A DNA stretch of 60,444 bases, from the NCBI GenBank assembly GCA_003427395.1, contig BFEA01000426.1, positions 483,293 through 543,736 of the forward strand. Reading direction: 5' to 3'. Both the position numbers and the translations under genes were made by a program. The DNA is from Chara braunii. Taxonomy: Eukaryota > Streptophyta > Charophyceae > Charales > Characeae. Every line of letters begins with the position of its first letter. The stretch's first letter is position 1. Under the pieces are notes generated by a model. The model was not told where the DNA came from. It made no database searches and saw only the letters and a list, made by a program, of their open reading frames with translations. This document shows positions 35,580-47,526 of this stretch, one piece after another.

Positions 35580-35637
35580 CAGACGGAGCCTTAATTCAAC
35601 TACTTCTAGTCCAAGTCATGGGTTCAAGCCCCGACCA
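35580..35637 (+). repeat. tRNA 3'-half-like fragment
   Basis: AGTCATGGGTTCAAGCCCCG carries a perfect B box in a T-arm context, with a weak upstream half. Probably another SINE head remnant. Confidence 0.35.
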
Positions 35638-35694
35638 TCCGAACGAGGGTGAAACCAAAGGAGAGTCTTTTTGCAAAAGAGCTAGCTCGGGGTC

Positions 35695-35758
35695 GGATGG
35701 ATTCGATCCCTGACTCACTTGATCCTCAATCCGCATCGACACCCACTGAGCTAGCTCC
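35695..35758 (-). repeat. tRNA-like SINE head
   Basis: Minus strand GGAGCTAGCTCAGTGGGT (A box) and CAGGGATCGAATCC (B box). The words GAGCTAGCTC flank both ends (35679 and 35747), making a terminal inverted arrangement. Confidence 0.5.
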
Positions 35759-37479
35759 TACTTTGCTCAAAAAAGGAGCAGCTCAGGTATAAGTGCAGTA
35801 TCGGAGCTCAATTTTATCCAGTGGTCTGAGCCCCAACCCGATTCCGTGCGTGAATGCGTTCTTGCTGGTCTGCATGCCTGTCTAAACGCTGGTCGGTTTG
35901 AGTGCGTGTATGACCCACAAGGTTACTTAGTTAATCAAAAGCCCGAAGGGCCGGTGCTTAGCCGTGGCCGCGACACTAAGGGTCGTAGTGGGGAAAACAC
36001 TCAAGTGGCGAGTAAAGGGGTCCTCGATACTTAGGTACCGCAGAAAGAACTTAGGTAACAGGTCGGCCCATACCACACCAAGCTGAGGCAAACGTGCCGA
36101 GTACTCGAAGCCAATTAGAAGAGACGAATTGGCAATTTCAGAGGACCAGTATTGGTAAGTAGACAGGTATCAACCCAAGTCTGAGTGCGCGTCGTAGATG
36201 TTCCTGGTACAACACTTAACATAATCAACCCCTCGACCTTCTTGGTCAGAGGGTATTACTACCGACTTTAACCATCACAGCGCGTGTCATAATAACCCGC
36301 GAGCATACTCTCCTAATGTCCTCACCAATTTTCCCCGGCCTCAATAGTCGAGGAAGAACGAGGGCACATCAAAGTTTAAACCGGCTCCGTCATGGTGGTT
36401 GGCACAATCGATGTGTAGACTACAAATTCAAGGCTTCCGACAACGCACACACCCGTCTCCATACGTTTCTCAATCTTCTTGAATGACGGACTGTTTTGCG
36501 AATGATTCTTGACCAGGGACATTGCTTGAGGTGTTGCATGTCTCTCCCTTTAGGAAGTGGTCTGGGGTACTCCTCGTCCTCGCCCGAGCACAAGACTCGG
36601 ATCTGAGAAGTTGGGTCGTCTCCACCGAATCGGCAAAGTACACCCCCGTTGAACGGTCCACTCTGGGTCGATAACAGGGTGGGCTCCCAAAGCAACGAAC
36701 CCTCGTCCCAGATGCTTCCTGAAGAAAGAGAATGCTTTCACCACAAGTAGATTTTCTGTTATCCCCTTCGTCTTTTGCCCAAGGTAACTCAAACGAAAAG
36801 AGTTAGAAAAGATAGAGAATGAGAACTATTTAGACAAATAAAAGTCATTCAGGAAAGAAATTGTCAATCTTTGGGAAAACACTAAGTTCGTTTGACCTTA
36901 TCTGCTTTATTTGATTCGAATTCATTTTACAGTGTGCATATAATTTACATTTTTAAAAACAACCAACTCTTCTTGGCATGCAGGCAGGTGAGAAGTCAAG
37001 AGAAGACACTCCTTATCCATTTTCTCAAATATGCATAATCAATCTCCTTTTGCAAGCATCCTTCTACCTACCTGTTCACACAAAAACAACCATAGTTCAT
37101 TTGCATGAACACACACACTTTACTCAATTTTTTCTTTTGAACGCTCAAAACAAACAGGGCCAAGCAAAGTGTGGGTTCACAAAGGTGTGAAAAGGAATCT
37201 GAGTCAATCAATCGACTGACCACTGACCTTGAGGTTCACTCAAGAAGTCGTATAAACTCCTATATTTAAAAATTTATTACGGGGAGTCGTCAACAAAGTG
37301 ATCAACACCACTCTCTTGTGGCGACAACCTGTTAAAACACCCCCTCAATTACTTTTCAGTAAGCGTTATCGCCACTTGGTTTTACCGTCACCGCGTTACT
37401 GCGCCGTCATGTTCATACTGCTTCAAAAACACATCATTTTAGCGGCACCTTCCCTGCGTCAATGCCCAACCGCCGCTTA
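35759..37479. other. no recognised gene
   Basis: Short frames only. A CCCCTCGACC word at 36229 relates to the 33.5-kb hairpins but is not closed. Confidence 0.4.
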
Positions 37480-37880
37480 GTGCAAAAGTACTGTCGTTAC
37501 CGCTATAAAACCAGTGTCGTTGCCGCAAAAAAAATACGGCAGCACTTCCGCACCACCGCCGTTAATAGTAGTGCCGCCACAACGAAAATCCGGCAGCGCT
37601 TCCGCACTACCGCCATTAAAACTAGTGTCGTCGAAGCAAAAATCCGGCAGCGCTTTCGCAGTACCGCCGTTGAAACTAGTGTTGCGGCAACAAAAATCCG
37701 GCAGCGCTTCCGCACCACCATCGTTAAAACTAGTGCTGCCGCATAAAAAATCCGGCAACGCTTTTGCACCACCGTCGTTAAAACTAGTGTCGCCACAACA
37801 AAAATCCAGCAGCGTTTTCACACCCCCGCCGTTAACAGCCTTGTCGCCGCTGTAAAATTTCGGAAGCGTTTCCCCACTAC
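37480..37880 (+). repeat. 54-bp minisatellite, about seven units
   Basis: The word ATCCGGCAGCG or a variant recurs at 37534, 37588, 37642, 37696, 37750, 37804 and about 37858, an exact 54-bp step. Units contain CCGCCGTTAAAACTAGTGTC. Because 54 is divisible by three, several frames on both strands stay open (95-114 aa) with 18-residue repeats such as TKIRQRFRTT. A repeat protein cannot be excluded, but nothing marks one frame as coding. Confidence 0.9.
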
Positions 37881-39734
37881 AGCGGAAAAATGGCTAGCCG
37901 AAATTAGTAAAATTTGGGTCCCAGGCCCAAATCCCACAGCGCCGTACTGTAGTAGTCCTGCAGCGTCCCTAGGTCAGTCCCGTGGGACTAGCACCAGCCA
38001 GAGGGAAGGGGAGCAAAGTGCTCCCTGCCTTGGCTATGGCTGCCTAGCTCCTCTCCTCGCGCTCCTCTGCAAAACTCTAGCCTCTTCCCTCGTTACCTCA
38101 AGCAGCACCTCCAGCAGCCAACAACACTCAAGTGTATTCGTCACACACTGGCATCACGAGTGCTTTGTGTGGCAGCTGGGGGACAGGTGGTTGTTTTATA
38201 GTGGCTGAGGAGGGCCGGACGTCACTCCAGCCCCCAGGCAAAATCGCGGGCTCACAGTGAGCCCTTGATCTGGCCAAGATCCAGGGCTAACTGTGGCCCC
38301 ACCACAGCCACAACCCTAGTGTGGGGCAGTTCCTTTAACTGCCCTATTTTTTTTTTTCTTTTTTTTTCCTCAACTATCTCCGAATTTCACGAGATAACTA
38401 GGGTCCTGACATTTTCAAAACAGTTTTTCTTTTATTTTTCTGATAAGGGGTTGGAGAGATAAAACCCTTTACAGTTTGATGTATCCGGACCCTTATTCCA
38501 AGGCAGATACATCGAGGAAAAGGCTGTACTTGGCCTTTTCCTTTTATGACTCCTCCATTTCCAGGCTCCCTCTAAAAATGGGAGCCTAACATTTACCTCT
38601 GGCAGCTTCTGCCAGAGGTAGCACCACGTGAGGACAAGTGTCCTCACACAAATAAAGAAGAAATAAAAAAAAAGAAAAAGAAAAATTAAAACTAATCTAA
38701 CTGCATGTGCCTGACCATTTTCTTGGTCAGGTTCATGGAGTTGCATGCAACAGTCCTCTGCTCACTTTTCTCTGCCCTCCCCTAAAAGCGGGGAGGGCAG
38801 TTGGCAGGTTGGGAGGGGTAGGACCTCCTCCTCCTAACTCCCACGTCCCTTCTCTCTCTCTCTCCATCCTCCCGCACACACAGTGGGCCGCGATTCAAGA
38901 TCTCGCGGCCATGGTGAGTTGTCTCAAAATGAAGTGGGGGCCTTTGTGCTCCCACACAGTCGAAAGGACTGTTTTTTTCTCTCACAAGGCAGCTGCCTCG
39001 TTGCTCTTTTTTTTTTTTTTTTTTTTTAATTTAACTCATTTAAACCCTTGCCCGTTTTTTTTTCTTGATGGTCCTGCTTCAACGATTATAAACGGGAAGG
39101 GAGAAAACGAAAAGAATTCAAGAAGGGAAACTAAAAAAAGAAAAAACAAAACTTACTTGTAATGATGTACCAACACCCTGCAAAACGGGGTCAGTACAGC
39201 CCCATATTTAGGGGCAGATACATTCGATTTGACTTACCATATGGTTGGAAGTGGCATGAGGCCAGAAGACTTACCTGTTTGGCCGTTCGTCATCGTGGTC
39301 GCCTCCGCCGCCAGGTAAAGTCCCTCTCCCTCTCTCCTTAGTAGTAGAGCATAGTTCCGTTTTTTAGGGTAAATTCGTTCATTTTCGCGCACCCTCAATT
39401 GTTTTTTTCGTCGTCACAGGTTGAAAGTTTTCGCCCATCCGTTGAAAATGAACGGGTACATGAATTCTTAAAAAAATCTAAGAAAATATAAGAAAAAAAC
39501 TTGGCGCCATTGAAAACGACGCCTGTTTATTCAGGGACTATAAGTTCCTTTTTTTTTTTTGTTCGCCATCTGGCGCTCCAATTTAGTTTAGATTTTTTTT
39601 TTTTTTTTTAATAGCAGTAATAATATTGTTGGCATAAGCCAACGGTCATGGCTGATATCCCTGTGCTTCGCTGGTGCCTCCCCTTTTCCCTGCTGTGATA
39701 CACAGATCCAAGTTCAATTCCCTTCGGGGAATCG
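37881..39734. other. no confirmed gene
   Basis: Several short direct or inverted words (CTGGCAGCTTCTGCCAG at 38600, GACCATTTTCTTGGTC at 38712) and T-runs. A 151-aa plus frame at 38707-39162 is rich in F, K and low-complexity sequence and is not called. A weak tRNA-like B box (AAGTTCAATTCC at 39710) precedes the antisense U6 fragment. Confidence 0.4.
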
Positions 39735-39787
39735 AAAAAAAATTGGGCCATTTCTCGATTTATGCGTGTCATCCTTGCGCAGGGGCC
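39735..39787 (-). pseudogene. U6 snRNA 3' fragment with terminator
   Basis: Minus strand GGCCCCTGCGCAAGGATGAC, then ACGCATAAATCGAGAAATGG, then CCCAATTTTTTTT. This matches plant U6 from about position 53 to the terminator. The 5' half is missing. A perfect hairpin CGACTG/CAGTCG lies 15 bp upstream of the break (39802-39818). Confidence 0.8.
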
Positions 39788-39799
39788 AAACTGACCTCC

Positions 39800-40163
39800 G
39801 CTCGACTGTTTTCAGTCGTGCGATCTCATCGATCGTATGGTCAAAAACGGAAGGCGCCAACAAGGCTGGGCCGCTTCAAAAGGAGCTAGCCCGATGACAT
39901 CGACCCGGTATTTGCTGGGCAAGAGTTTTTTGTGATATCCTACTGGGCTAGCTCCTATTCCACACTGGAATAGGAGCAACTATTCCTTATGAAGAGCTTG
40001 GCCCAATGCGATATCGCATGTGGCCTCACGCAGGCCAAGCCTACGTACCCTAGAAGCTCCAACTGTTGGGCAACCACGCTGCCGCCAATACGGCGACCAT
40101 CCAGTAGCACGACACGCATGCAGTGGCCACGTACATGGCGTGGCCACCTATTTGGCCTACTAA
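39800..40163. other. inverted arms around an unassigned segment
   Basis: GGAGCTAGCCC (39881) and GGGCTAGCTCC (39946) form an inverted pair resembling the tRNA-like SINE head arms at 35.7 kb. No gene is seen. Confidence 0.4.
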
Positions 40164-40275
40164 GGCCCTGACTCGCGTGGCCGCTAAGTTTCAGATTTTC
40201 CACGACCACGTACCCCTGCGGCCCTGACTCGCGTGGCCGCTAAGTTTCAGATTTTCCACGACCACGTACCCCTGC
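40164..40275. repeat. tandem duplication, 56-bp period
   Basis: GGCCCTGACTCGCGTGGCCG and the following bases occur twice, apparently identical, suggesting a recent duplication. Confidence 0.9.
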
Positions 40276-40523
40276 GGCCCTATCGGAAACCGCGGACGAC
40301 AGGTCGTACTGCTGACTTCCGATGTTTCAATCGGACGTCATACGTCAACGACGTCAAGTTCTAAAAAATTTAAGTCTCTCAGTCATAGGGCTGGTCTGAA
40401 TAAACTTTTGGCAGACATCAGTTTCTTCAAGTCCCTCAATTTAACAAAAAAATGTCAGACAGCGTCTAACATCGAAAAACTCGAGCAGATACCCTTGTAA
40501 CGGTTTCTGCTCGATACTGGAAC

Positions 40524-40573
40524 GTCGGAACGTTCGGGGTTCAGCCAAGGGGCCCTCGAACGTTTGGCCTAGT
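40524..40573. mobile_element. TTCGG-family terminus fragment
   Basis: AACGTCGGAACGTTCGGGGT, then CCTCGAACGTTTGGCC, then TAGTAACC: an element end without its core. Confidence 0.5.
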
Positions 40574-40577
40574 AACC

Positions 40578-40670
40578 ACATATGTATGTATATATATGTA
40601 TATATATATATATATGTATATATATGTATATATATGTATATATATGTATGTATATATATGTATATATATA
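40578..40670. repeat. (TATG)n/(TATA)n microsatellite
   Basis: Alternating TATATATG and TATATATA units. Confidence 0.9.
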
Positions 40671-40931
40671 CTAGTCTACCAGCCGGACCACCCAGGCCAT
40701 CCTATTTTCCTGGGTCGTCCGACCAGAGAAGAACCAGGGTAGGTCCTAGCAAAAAAACATAATAAGAAAATCCAAGAAATCCGAAAAAAAAACTATGTTA
40801 TGCAGAAAAATAAATTGAACAACGTTTGTCTTGGGGTCACTTTAAAATTTTGTACCAAATTTAAAATAAAAAGTTTGATTTTTTATTTGGTCCGGTCGGG
40901 CAAGTGGACCTAGACCACTGTGGTAACCTAG
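40671..40931 (-). mobile_element. MITE, CCCGGG family, diverged copy 3
   Basis: CTAGTCTACCAGCCGG...GTGGTAACCTAG ends. The core reads ACTATGTTATGCAGAAAAAT and TTTGTCTTGGGGTCAC. GC-rich words are partly mutated (CCTGGGTCGTCCG). A partial core in the opposite orientation follows (40960-41040). Confidence 0.65.
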
Positions 40932-41040
40932 AAAATTAATAAATAATTTTCAATTAAAATTTTTATTTTAAGTTTGGTAAAAAAATTCGATGCGACCCTT
41001 AGGCAAAAGTTATTCAGTTTATTTTTTTGCATAACATAGG

Positions 41041-41692
41041 ATGATTTGTAACTGCACAAAAAACACGAAGTAAACAACACTTATGGCAAAACTGTGAAAA
41101 CTGTATAATCACCATCGAAACATCAACTTCCTATAAAATTAACTCACGTTATCCAGTAGAGATTAACTGTGGTGTCATGAAAAACAGCAGATGATAGAAG
41201 AATGATGAAGATGGACATGACCCGCCGCCGACACTTCCCTTACTCCCGCAGTCGTAACTACAGACAACCCCCGACATTTCCCCAACTCCCGCAGTCATGC
41301 GACTACGGACGGACCCTTTCCCTCAGTCATAACAACGCCATTTAGGCGAAAGAGGAAAAACAACTCGAATGTCCGACTATTTAACCCAACCGTCTACTAT
41401 ATAGTCTTATTTCTTTATCAACACCGCACTCCTACTACTAAAAACAAGCGAGCTGTCTGGGATCATATCTGGCAAACCCAAGTCACAATTAGGTACACTG
41501 CCCTAGACAGTGTGGCGAGGCGCAGGTACCGGATTCTTGTTGAAGAAAAGGGTCTGAACGAGCTGCAAAACAACCAAACAAACAATCACAGTACCTTGAC
41601 CACAGTACCATTGTTTACTCTGGTCAAACCACATTCCACTCATAGGCAAACCTAGTCCCAACACATTACCATGTTGTACGACATTCTATATA
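41041..41692. other. no recognised gene
   Basis: Two similar CT-rich pieces (CTTACTCCCGCAGTCGTAAC and CCAACTCCCGCAGTCATGCG) lie near 41240 and 41281. Confidence 0.4.
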
Positions 41693-41930
41693 TATACCCG
41701 AACACCCGAACCCGAACGTCCGAACGTACGAGACCCCTTGAGGATGCGTTCGACCGTTCGGGTCGAATTCGGACAAAAAAAAAAAAAAAAAATCACAAAA
41801 ATCGAGCACATTTTCAACACCGTCATCTTTGGCGATTTTTTTTTTCCGTTTTTTTTTTTTGCATAGCCAAATGCCCTGAAAATTTACAAATGTGTACTTC
41901 ACATAATACAAAACTCACAAAACCACTAGT
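41693..41930 (-). mobile_element. TTCGG-family MITE, truncated
   Basis: CCCGAACCCGAACGTCCGAA, GATGCGTTCGACCGTTCGGG, an A-run, then one TTTGGCGATTTT box; the far end is missing. Confidence 0.6.
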
Positions 41931-42245
41931 ACCCCTGTTAGTGTTGGGAAATTAGAATGTAATGGTCTGTCCCCGAAGAAATCGGTGGTGGGACCCAGGG
42001 AAGGCGAGTCCCATAAATCTTAGTTTTCTTTTGTTTGCGCATGAAAGGAAAAAGAAAAGAAAAAAACTTTTATACTGCAACGATGTCGGGCAGGGTAGTC
42101 TAGGAGGCTGTGCTCACAGTCTTACTCTATAGAATGCGTCCTACAACAAAGACTGTCACATCCTCACAGGATCCAATACCTTCGAGCGTTCGGGGTCGGT
42201 CGTTCGACACGTTCCGAATGCTACTTACCCTATATATATACATGA

Positions 42246-42765
42246 TTACCAGGCTGGACGTTCAAGGATCCCCGGGCTGAACCCCGAAAGTTCGCGCGTT
42301 CGGGGTCCAAATATTTTATTATTTTTAAAAAATTTTCGTATGAGTTTTATATTGTGTGAAATACATATCTGTAATTTTCCAAGGTATTTGGTTATAAAAA
42401 AACAAAAACAAAAAACAAAGATGGCGGTATCGAAAACATGCTCGCCGACTGACTAATTTTAACTATCTTTTCATTTGTGTTTTTTTCTCTTATGATTATT
42501 TTTCTTTTGGATTTTATTTTTATGTCAAATTTGGTAAGAAATTCATATATCACAATGCGAGAAATATTCTTTATTTGATCTTTTTGCATAACATATATTT
42601 TTCATAGTTTTTTTAATTTTTTTATTTTGTTTCTATAACTATTTTTTATTTTTTTTAGGTCCGTGTTCGGCCTGAATGTCCGAACGCATCCCTAATGGGA
42701 ACCGAACGTTTGGCGGGTTTCAGTTCGGGAGTTCGGCAGAAGCCGAACGCTGGCAACCCTCTACA
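42246..42765 (+). mobile_element. TTCGG-family MITE
   Basis: TTACCAGGCTGGACGTTC at the left; AACGCTGGCAACCCT at the right. The core has AAAGATGGCGGTATCGAAAA and AAATTTGGTAAGAAATTC. A further end fragment lies just upstream (42180-42236). Confidence 0.65.
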
Positions 42766-42767
42766 TA

Positions 42768-42880
42768 CTATATAGTCAAACAGAGTTGTCCAACCGTAGG
42801 CCGGGAGGGAGAAGATAACAAGAAAGAAGGGGTTCTGATAAATGTTTCGTCGGAGTTTCACCGACTCATCAGGAGGCTGG
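42768..42880 (-). ncRNA. degraded hammerhead unit (copy E) with tail
   Basis: Minus strand: CAGCCTC, CUGAUGA, a perfect helix II GTCGG/CCGAC and GAAAC, then a tail with TTATCTTCTCCCTCCCGGCC, TACGGTTGG and TTTGACTATATAG. Helix III cannot form with the preceding sequence (GCGCCGTC). Core and helix II are identical to the complete copy's, so this is a recent or constrained relative. Confidence 0.6.
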
Positions 42881-43018
42881 ACGGCGCGGTGGGGCAAGTG
42901 GTCTCGGGGCACTTTGGTAGCCTGGTAAATAAATGGAAAAAGAAAAAATTCCAATTGCTAAATAATTTCGAAATAAACTATAGCAAAAATTGTGTAGTTA
43001 AAAAACATTATATATATC

Positions 43019-43034
43019 CCTAACCCTAACCCGG
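43019..43034. repeat. short telomere-like CCCTAA pair
   Basis: CCCTAACCCTAACCC occurs once. Too short to call an interstitial telomere. Confidence 0.25.
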
Positions 43035-43389
43035 CCAGGACGTACGGCGAACTAAGTCGCCGGAGCAGTCCAGACAAAAACCTCATTTATTAATTTATTT
43101 TTTTGGTTGGTTGGGGCATGTGTTTATAAGTTATACTTTTTATGATGATAAAAAATTGTTAAAGAATGTGCATTCAACATTTTGCAACAACTGTCAATCA
43201 CCCATCGTCAAAGAACAATAATGCGAACAGCGATCATGCAAGCACACTATTTGTACAATGGCTTTACTCTCGATAAAATCAATTGATAGCCAAACAGTTA
43301 TTACTCCTGAAGAGAAGTGATTTAACGAAATTTTTTCCACAATAAATAAAAACGAAAAAATAATTCATTAAAAAAAAATCTTTATATTT

Positions 43390-43755
43390 TTAATTAACTA
43401 AGTAGCAAATACGGATATCCGGACACCCTTGCTTTATCCGGATTTGCAGGCCGGATAATACTACCCGGATGAAACCAGATTAAGTATATCTGGATGGTAA
43501 AAATATGGTTGTTTTCCAAAAAAACAAAACGTCTTCGAAAAATATGAAAAAAATATATTGTCGATTTTAATAAGAAAAACAACTTTTGGCTGGAGGTCAT
43601 TTCAAAATTACTATCAGATCTTGGAATAAAAAATAAAAACTAAAAAATATAATTTATTTTTTATTTTTTTACTATCCAAAATTTATCTGAAAACTCTGGA
43701 TAAACCTTTTTACCACCGAATGTTCCAGCCGGATAGTCTGGACACCCTGTTTTAA
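43390..43755. mobile_element. MITE-like element, TCCGGA family
   Basis: TCCGGA/CCGGATA words at both ends (GGATATCCGGACACCCTTGC; GCCGGATAGTCTGGACACCC) around an AT core with AACAACTTTTGGCTGGAGGT and CAAAATTACTATCAGATC. The core aligns with the cores of the TTCGG and CCCGGG families. Exact ends are uncertain because the outer GGACACCCT words are direct, not inverted. Confidence 0.5.
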
Positions 43756-44255
43756 AATTTTTATCCTAATTTGATAAGCTCCCGTAAAAAAATAATTTTT
43801 TCCTCCAACTACATTTTTTTGTTAAAGATGGAATGAAAATTATAATGAGTTTATGAAGTATTTTAATTAAAGTTTCATTATACTACAACAAATATTTTTT
43901 AACTAAAATTAGATTAGCTTATTTAAGAATGTAACTTCCTATAATAGAATGATAGTTAAATTAAAATATTTCATAAACCCATCCATACTTTTATTTTATT
44001 TCTAGCATTCAGTTCAAACAAAAAGGGATACGTCATTCTTAAAATTAAAGTTTTCAAATAAGACATAAAATTTTAAAAGTAAAATGATAATTTTTAAGAT
44101 CGAATAAAATTTAAAAATTTTGAAAATATCATTTTAGTATTAATTCTATGAATTTGTTATGTCAAATCACGTTCCTTGAAATCTCAGCTTCTTATAACTC
44201 GACCCGTCCGCTTTCTCTTTTTGAAGGATTATGTAAGTGTTTTTGCATCTACAAT

Positions 44256-45010
44256 CAGGGTTACCAGCCCGTACGTACGGAGGCCCCGGGCGGACCTCCG
44301 TACGTTCGGGCATTCGAGGTCCCGTACGGGGGCCGAACCAGACGGCGTTCGGCCCCCGCCAAAAATTATTTTGAGGTTTAAATTTTTTTTTTTTTTTCTG
44401 AATTTTTTTTTATGAGTTTTATATGACGTGCGGTACATGTCTATAAATTTTCAAGTCATTTGGCTTAGTCAAGTAAGAATTAAAAATCGTCAAAGATGGC
44501 GGTGTCAAAACGTGCTCGCCCACGTTTTTTTTCATTTTTTACTTTTTGTTTTCACTTTAGTTTGAGGTCTAAACAATTTTATTATTTTGTGAAACTTTTT
44601 TAGTGGTTTTTGTATTATGTGAAGTACACATCTACAAGTTTTTAGGGCATTTAGCTATGCCAAAACAAAATGAAAAATCGCCAAAGATGGCGGTGTCGAA
44701 AACATGCTCGCGCACTCACGTAATTTAATTATCTTTGTATTTTTATTAATTTTTATTATTAGTATTTCTTCTTAGTATTTTATTTTTATTTCAAATTTGG
44801 TAAGGAATTCGGACGTAATGCTCAGGCAAATCTTGTTTGATTTATTTTTCTCCATAACATATATTTTTTCAGATTTTTTTGATGAGTTTTTTTTTTTTTT
44901 TTTTTTTGGTCCGCGTTCGGCCCGAACAGCGGAACGCATCCCCAAGGGGTCCCATACAATCGGGCGTTCGGGTTCGGGCGTTCGGTCCATCCCAAACACC
45001 GGTTACCCTA
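44256..45010 (+). mobile_element. complete hAT-like MITE, TTCGG family
   Basis: 755 bp bounded by a perfect 8-bp target duplication TCTACAAT (44248-44255 and 45011-45018). Ends are CAGGGTTACCAG and CGGTTACCCTA, that is YAGGG-type inverted termini as in hAT. The terminal 70-90 bp are dense TTCGGG/CGTACG palindromes. The core holds two copies, about 190 bp apart, of ATCGCCAAAGATGGCGGTGT plus AAAACATGCTCG. It encodes no protein. Confidence 0.85.
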
Positions 45011-45018
45011 TCTACAAT

Positions 45019-47526
45019 ATTATTCGAGTGTAACACGAAAAAGATGGAGCCCGACGTGTCAATAAACTATATCGAAACAACTTTTCTCTGGCATGCAATT
45101 CAAACAAGAGGGAATACCTCATTCTTTGGAGGAAAATTTTCAAGTAAGACGAAAAAATTAAGAAGTGAAATAAATTTTTTTAAGATGAAACGAAAAATAA
45201 AATTTTAGATGTTGCTTTATTTTTTATGGAGTGATTATTTAATTCTATGAAATGTTTTTGTTGGCAACTCATGATTCCTAACTTAACTAAATTCTCTCAT
45301 TCCTAACAATTATCACATCCGGAACAAACTAATCTCTACCAGTAATATAGTTAAGTTACCCGTTTATGTTCACTTTCTACCAATCCTCAATTTTTTTCTG
45401 TTGTACTATCCCTCTAATGCCCCCATTTGTCATTAACAAGTATAAATCCGGACATTGATTACTCCATCAACGAGGGTTGACCTCGATATTGAGAATAGTT
45501 TCTCATGCATAATTATTTTACGGAATTTAAGTTATCTCATAGTCAAGAGTTCAACCATTAATTTTCACATACTACTGTTGTCCTTTAAAAAAATTTAATT
45601 GCCGTATTTAAATAATAGTTGGAAAGTCGAAGCGAGTGAAATTTTATTTTCACGAAGATTACCGTGTGCACCATCACCTAACTCGAAAAATAATTTGCAG
45701 AAGTTCATATGTGTGTTGACAATTACTATTAGTTTTGTCTTTTTACGGTCAAAAGATTCAAAATTATACAGTGTGTTGAAAGTAGGTTTCAAACCTTCAA
45801 AGTTTCGTCATTCTTAACTCTCTAAGAGCAACTCAGGTAAATAAATTATTTGACCACTATCAATTTACAATCTCACAATTCCCACATACTTCCTTTGTTG
45901 TCTCCCCTCTTCAAGATCAACGCATGATTGTAGCATTTTCACAAATTTATTCCTGACTCATTCCAAAAAAAAATTGTTCTTATTATTTTGAGCATTGTGT
46001 ATAACAATAGAAAAAGCATCATTAATATAACATAAGCCAAGTATATAATATATCGAGTTTCCCAAATTGATAAGAAAATTTAACTCGCTTTTCAAGCAAA
46101 CCAAATAGGCAAAGGGTGAGTTTGGAGACTTGCCCATTTAATTACTATTAGTTTGTTTAAGTACCACATGACTTGATCATGTCTAGTAATGTTCCAGTTT
46201 AAAACACACACACCGTATCAAATGTTCAAAATTCACAAAACAATATCTCTCTAGTGATTATGATCTACTCATTATTACCCATTTGCCCCTCTTACTTATA
46301 TACACTCCTTTCATTCATTTTTTTAATACGACTATATGCATAAGACATGTATGATCATACTTTGTGCAAGCGTAACAAATATATCTTGTATATCATAATA
46401 CTCTAAAATCGGCACCTGAACGTTTCTACACATCTTTCCACGTATCATACATCTTTCTTTTAATGATCTTTCTTGGTCTACCTGTCATGTCAAGTAGTGT
46501 TTTCATGTCGAAGTGTTCATTTTCATGCACGCCGAACAATATCATATTCAATCATTTTACGCTTCTCTTGCAAATTTCATTATTTGGCTCATAAAACATC
46601 GAATCGATAGTCAAATATCAACATATGTTTTTGTGTTGCATACACTCTCTTCAGTTTTTAATTTTCTCACAATTTTCCTACTGATCGAACATTTGATAAC
46701 TTGAAAACTTTGTGTGTTATTCTTTAATATTAACTCCTCAATTATCGACATCTTTTATAATTTTTATTTATGATAAAAATGGTATGCATATCTTCTTCAT
46801 AAATGCTTTGACATAGTTAGTATCAACTTCTCCTCAAGTTTGCGATTAAGTGGAAATAATTAATGTTTGATGTTCAAAATTTGTGATACATAAGTATTAT
46901 CGAGTAAAGTATCATCAATCTCGCTTAAACACTTTAACACCTCCTTCTTTATAGATTTAATCATTCTGATATTTTTCTCAGCCAATTGACATTGTTCAGT
47001 GTCACACTTAAATCCCTTCACAATTTCTTACACATAGCTTCTCTAACTTTTTTTGGTATATTTTTTTACATTCCTTGCTAATGCAGAGTATATTATCCAC
47101 TGATTTAATCGAAAATACACCTTCCTATCCATTTTTTTTGGGGGGGGCGGGATACCAATATAATTGCACTTGGAAGCGACATCCACCACAAATTTATAAT
47201 GATTATGAATTATCTCTCTGACATCTACACTCAGGAGTGTTGTCGCAACATTTCCTTAGCCGACCCTTCGAGTGAAAGTTTTGCAGTTTTATCCCTAACC
47301 AACCTCATCATACAGCCCTTCTTGTAACACTCATCAAATTCAATTTTCATAATTAACCTCCTCCTATTGTTCATTCTGTGCATTGTCTTGATATCATACA
47401 AAATCAGACTTCGTACTTTTGTCTTATTCCTATTCGTCTTAAATAACTTCATGTATTGTGGTATTGTCTAAGATCTCACATCGTATTCTTACGATACTTT
47501 TATTTGTTATTAAACATACACATAAT
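45019..47526. other. AT-rich, nothing recognised
   Basis: About 2.5 kb of AT-rich DNA with short frames only and no identifiable repeat. Confidence 0.5.

Noticed and set aside
38707-39162. 151-aa plus frame
   Set aside because: Passes through T- and A-runs; composition-driven and without recognisable domain.
43019-43034. interstitial telomere CCCTAACCCTAACCC
   Set aside because: Only about two and a half units, and many green-lineage telomeres are TTTAGGG; likely chance or an element end.
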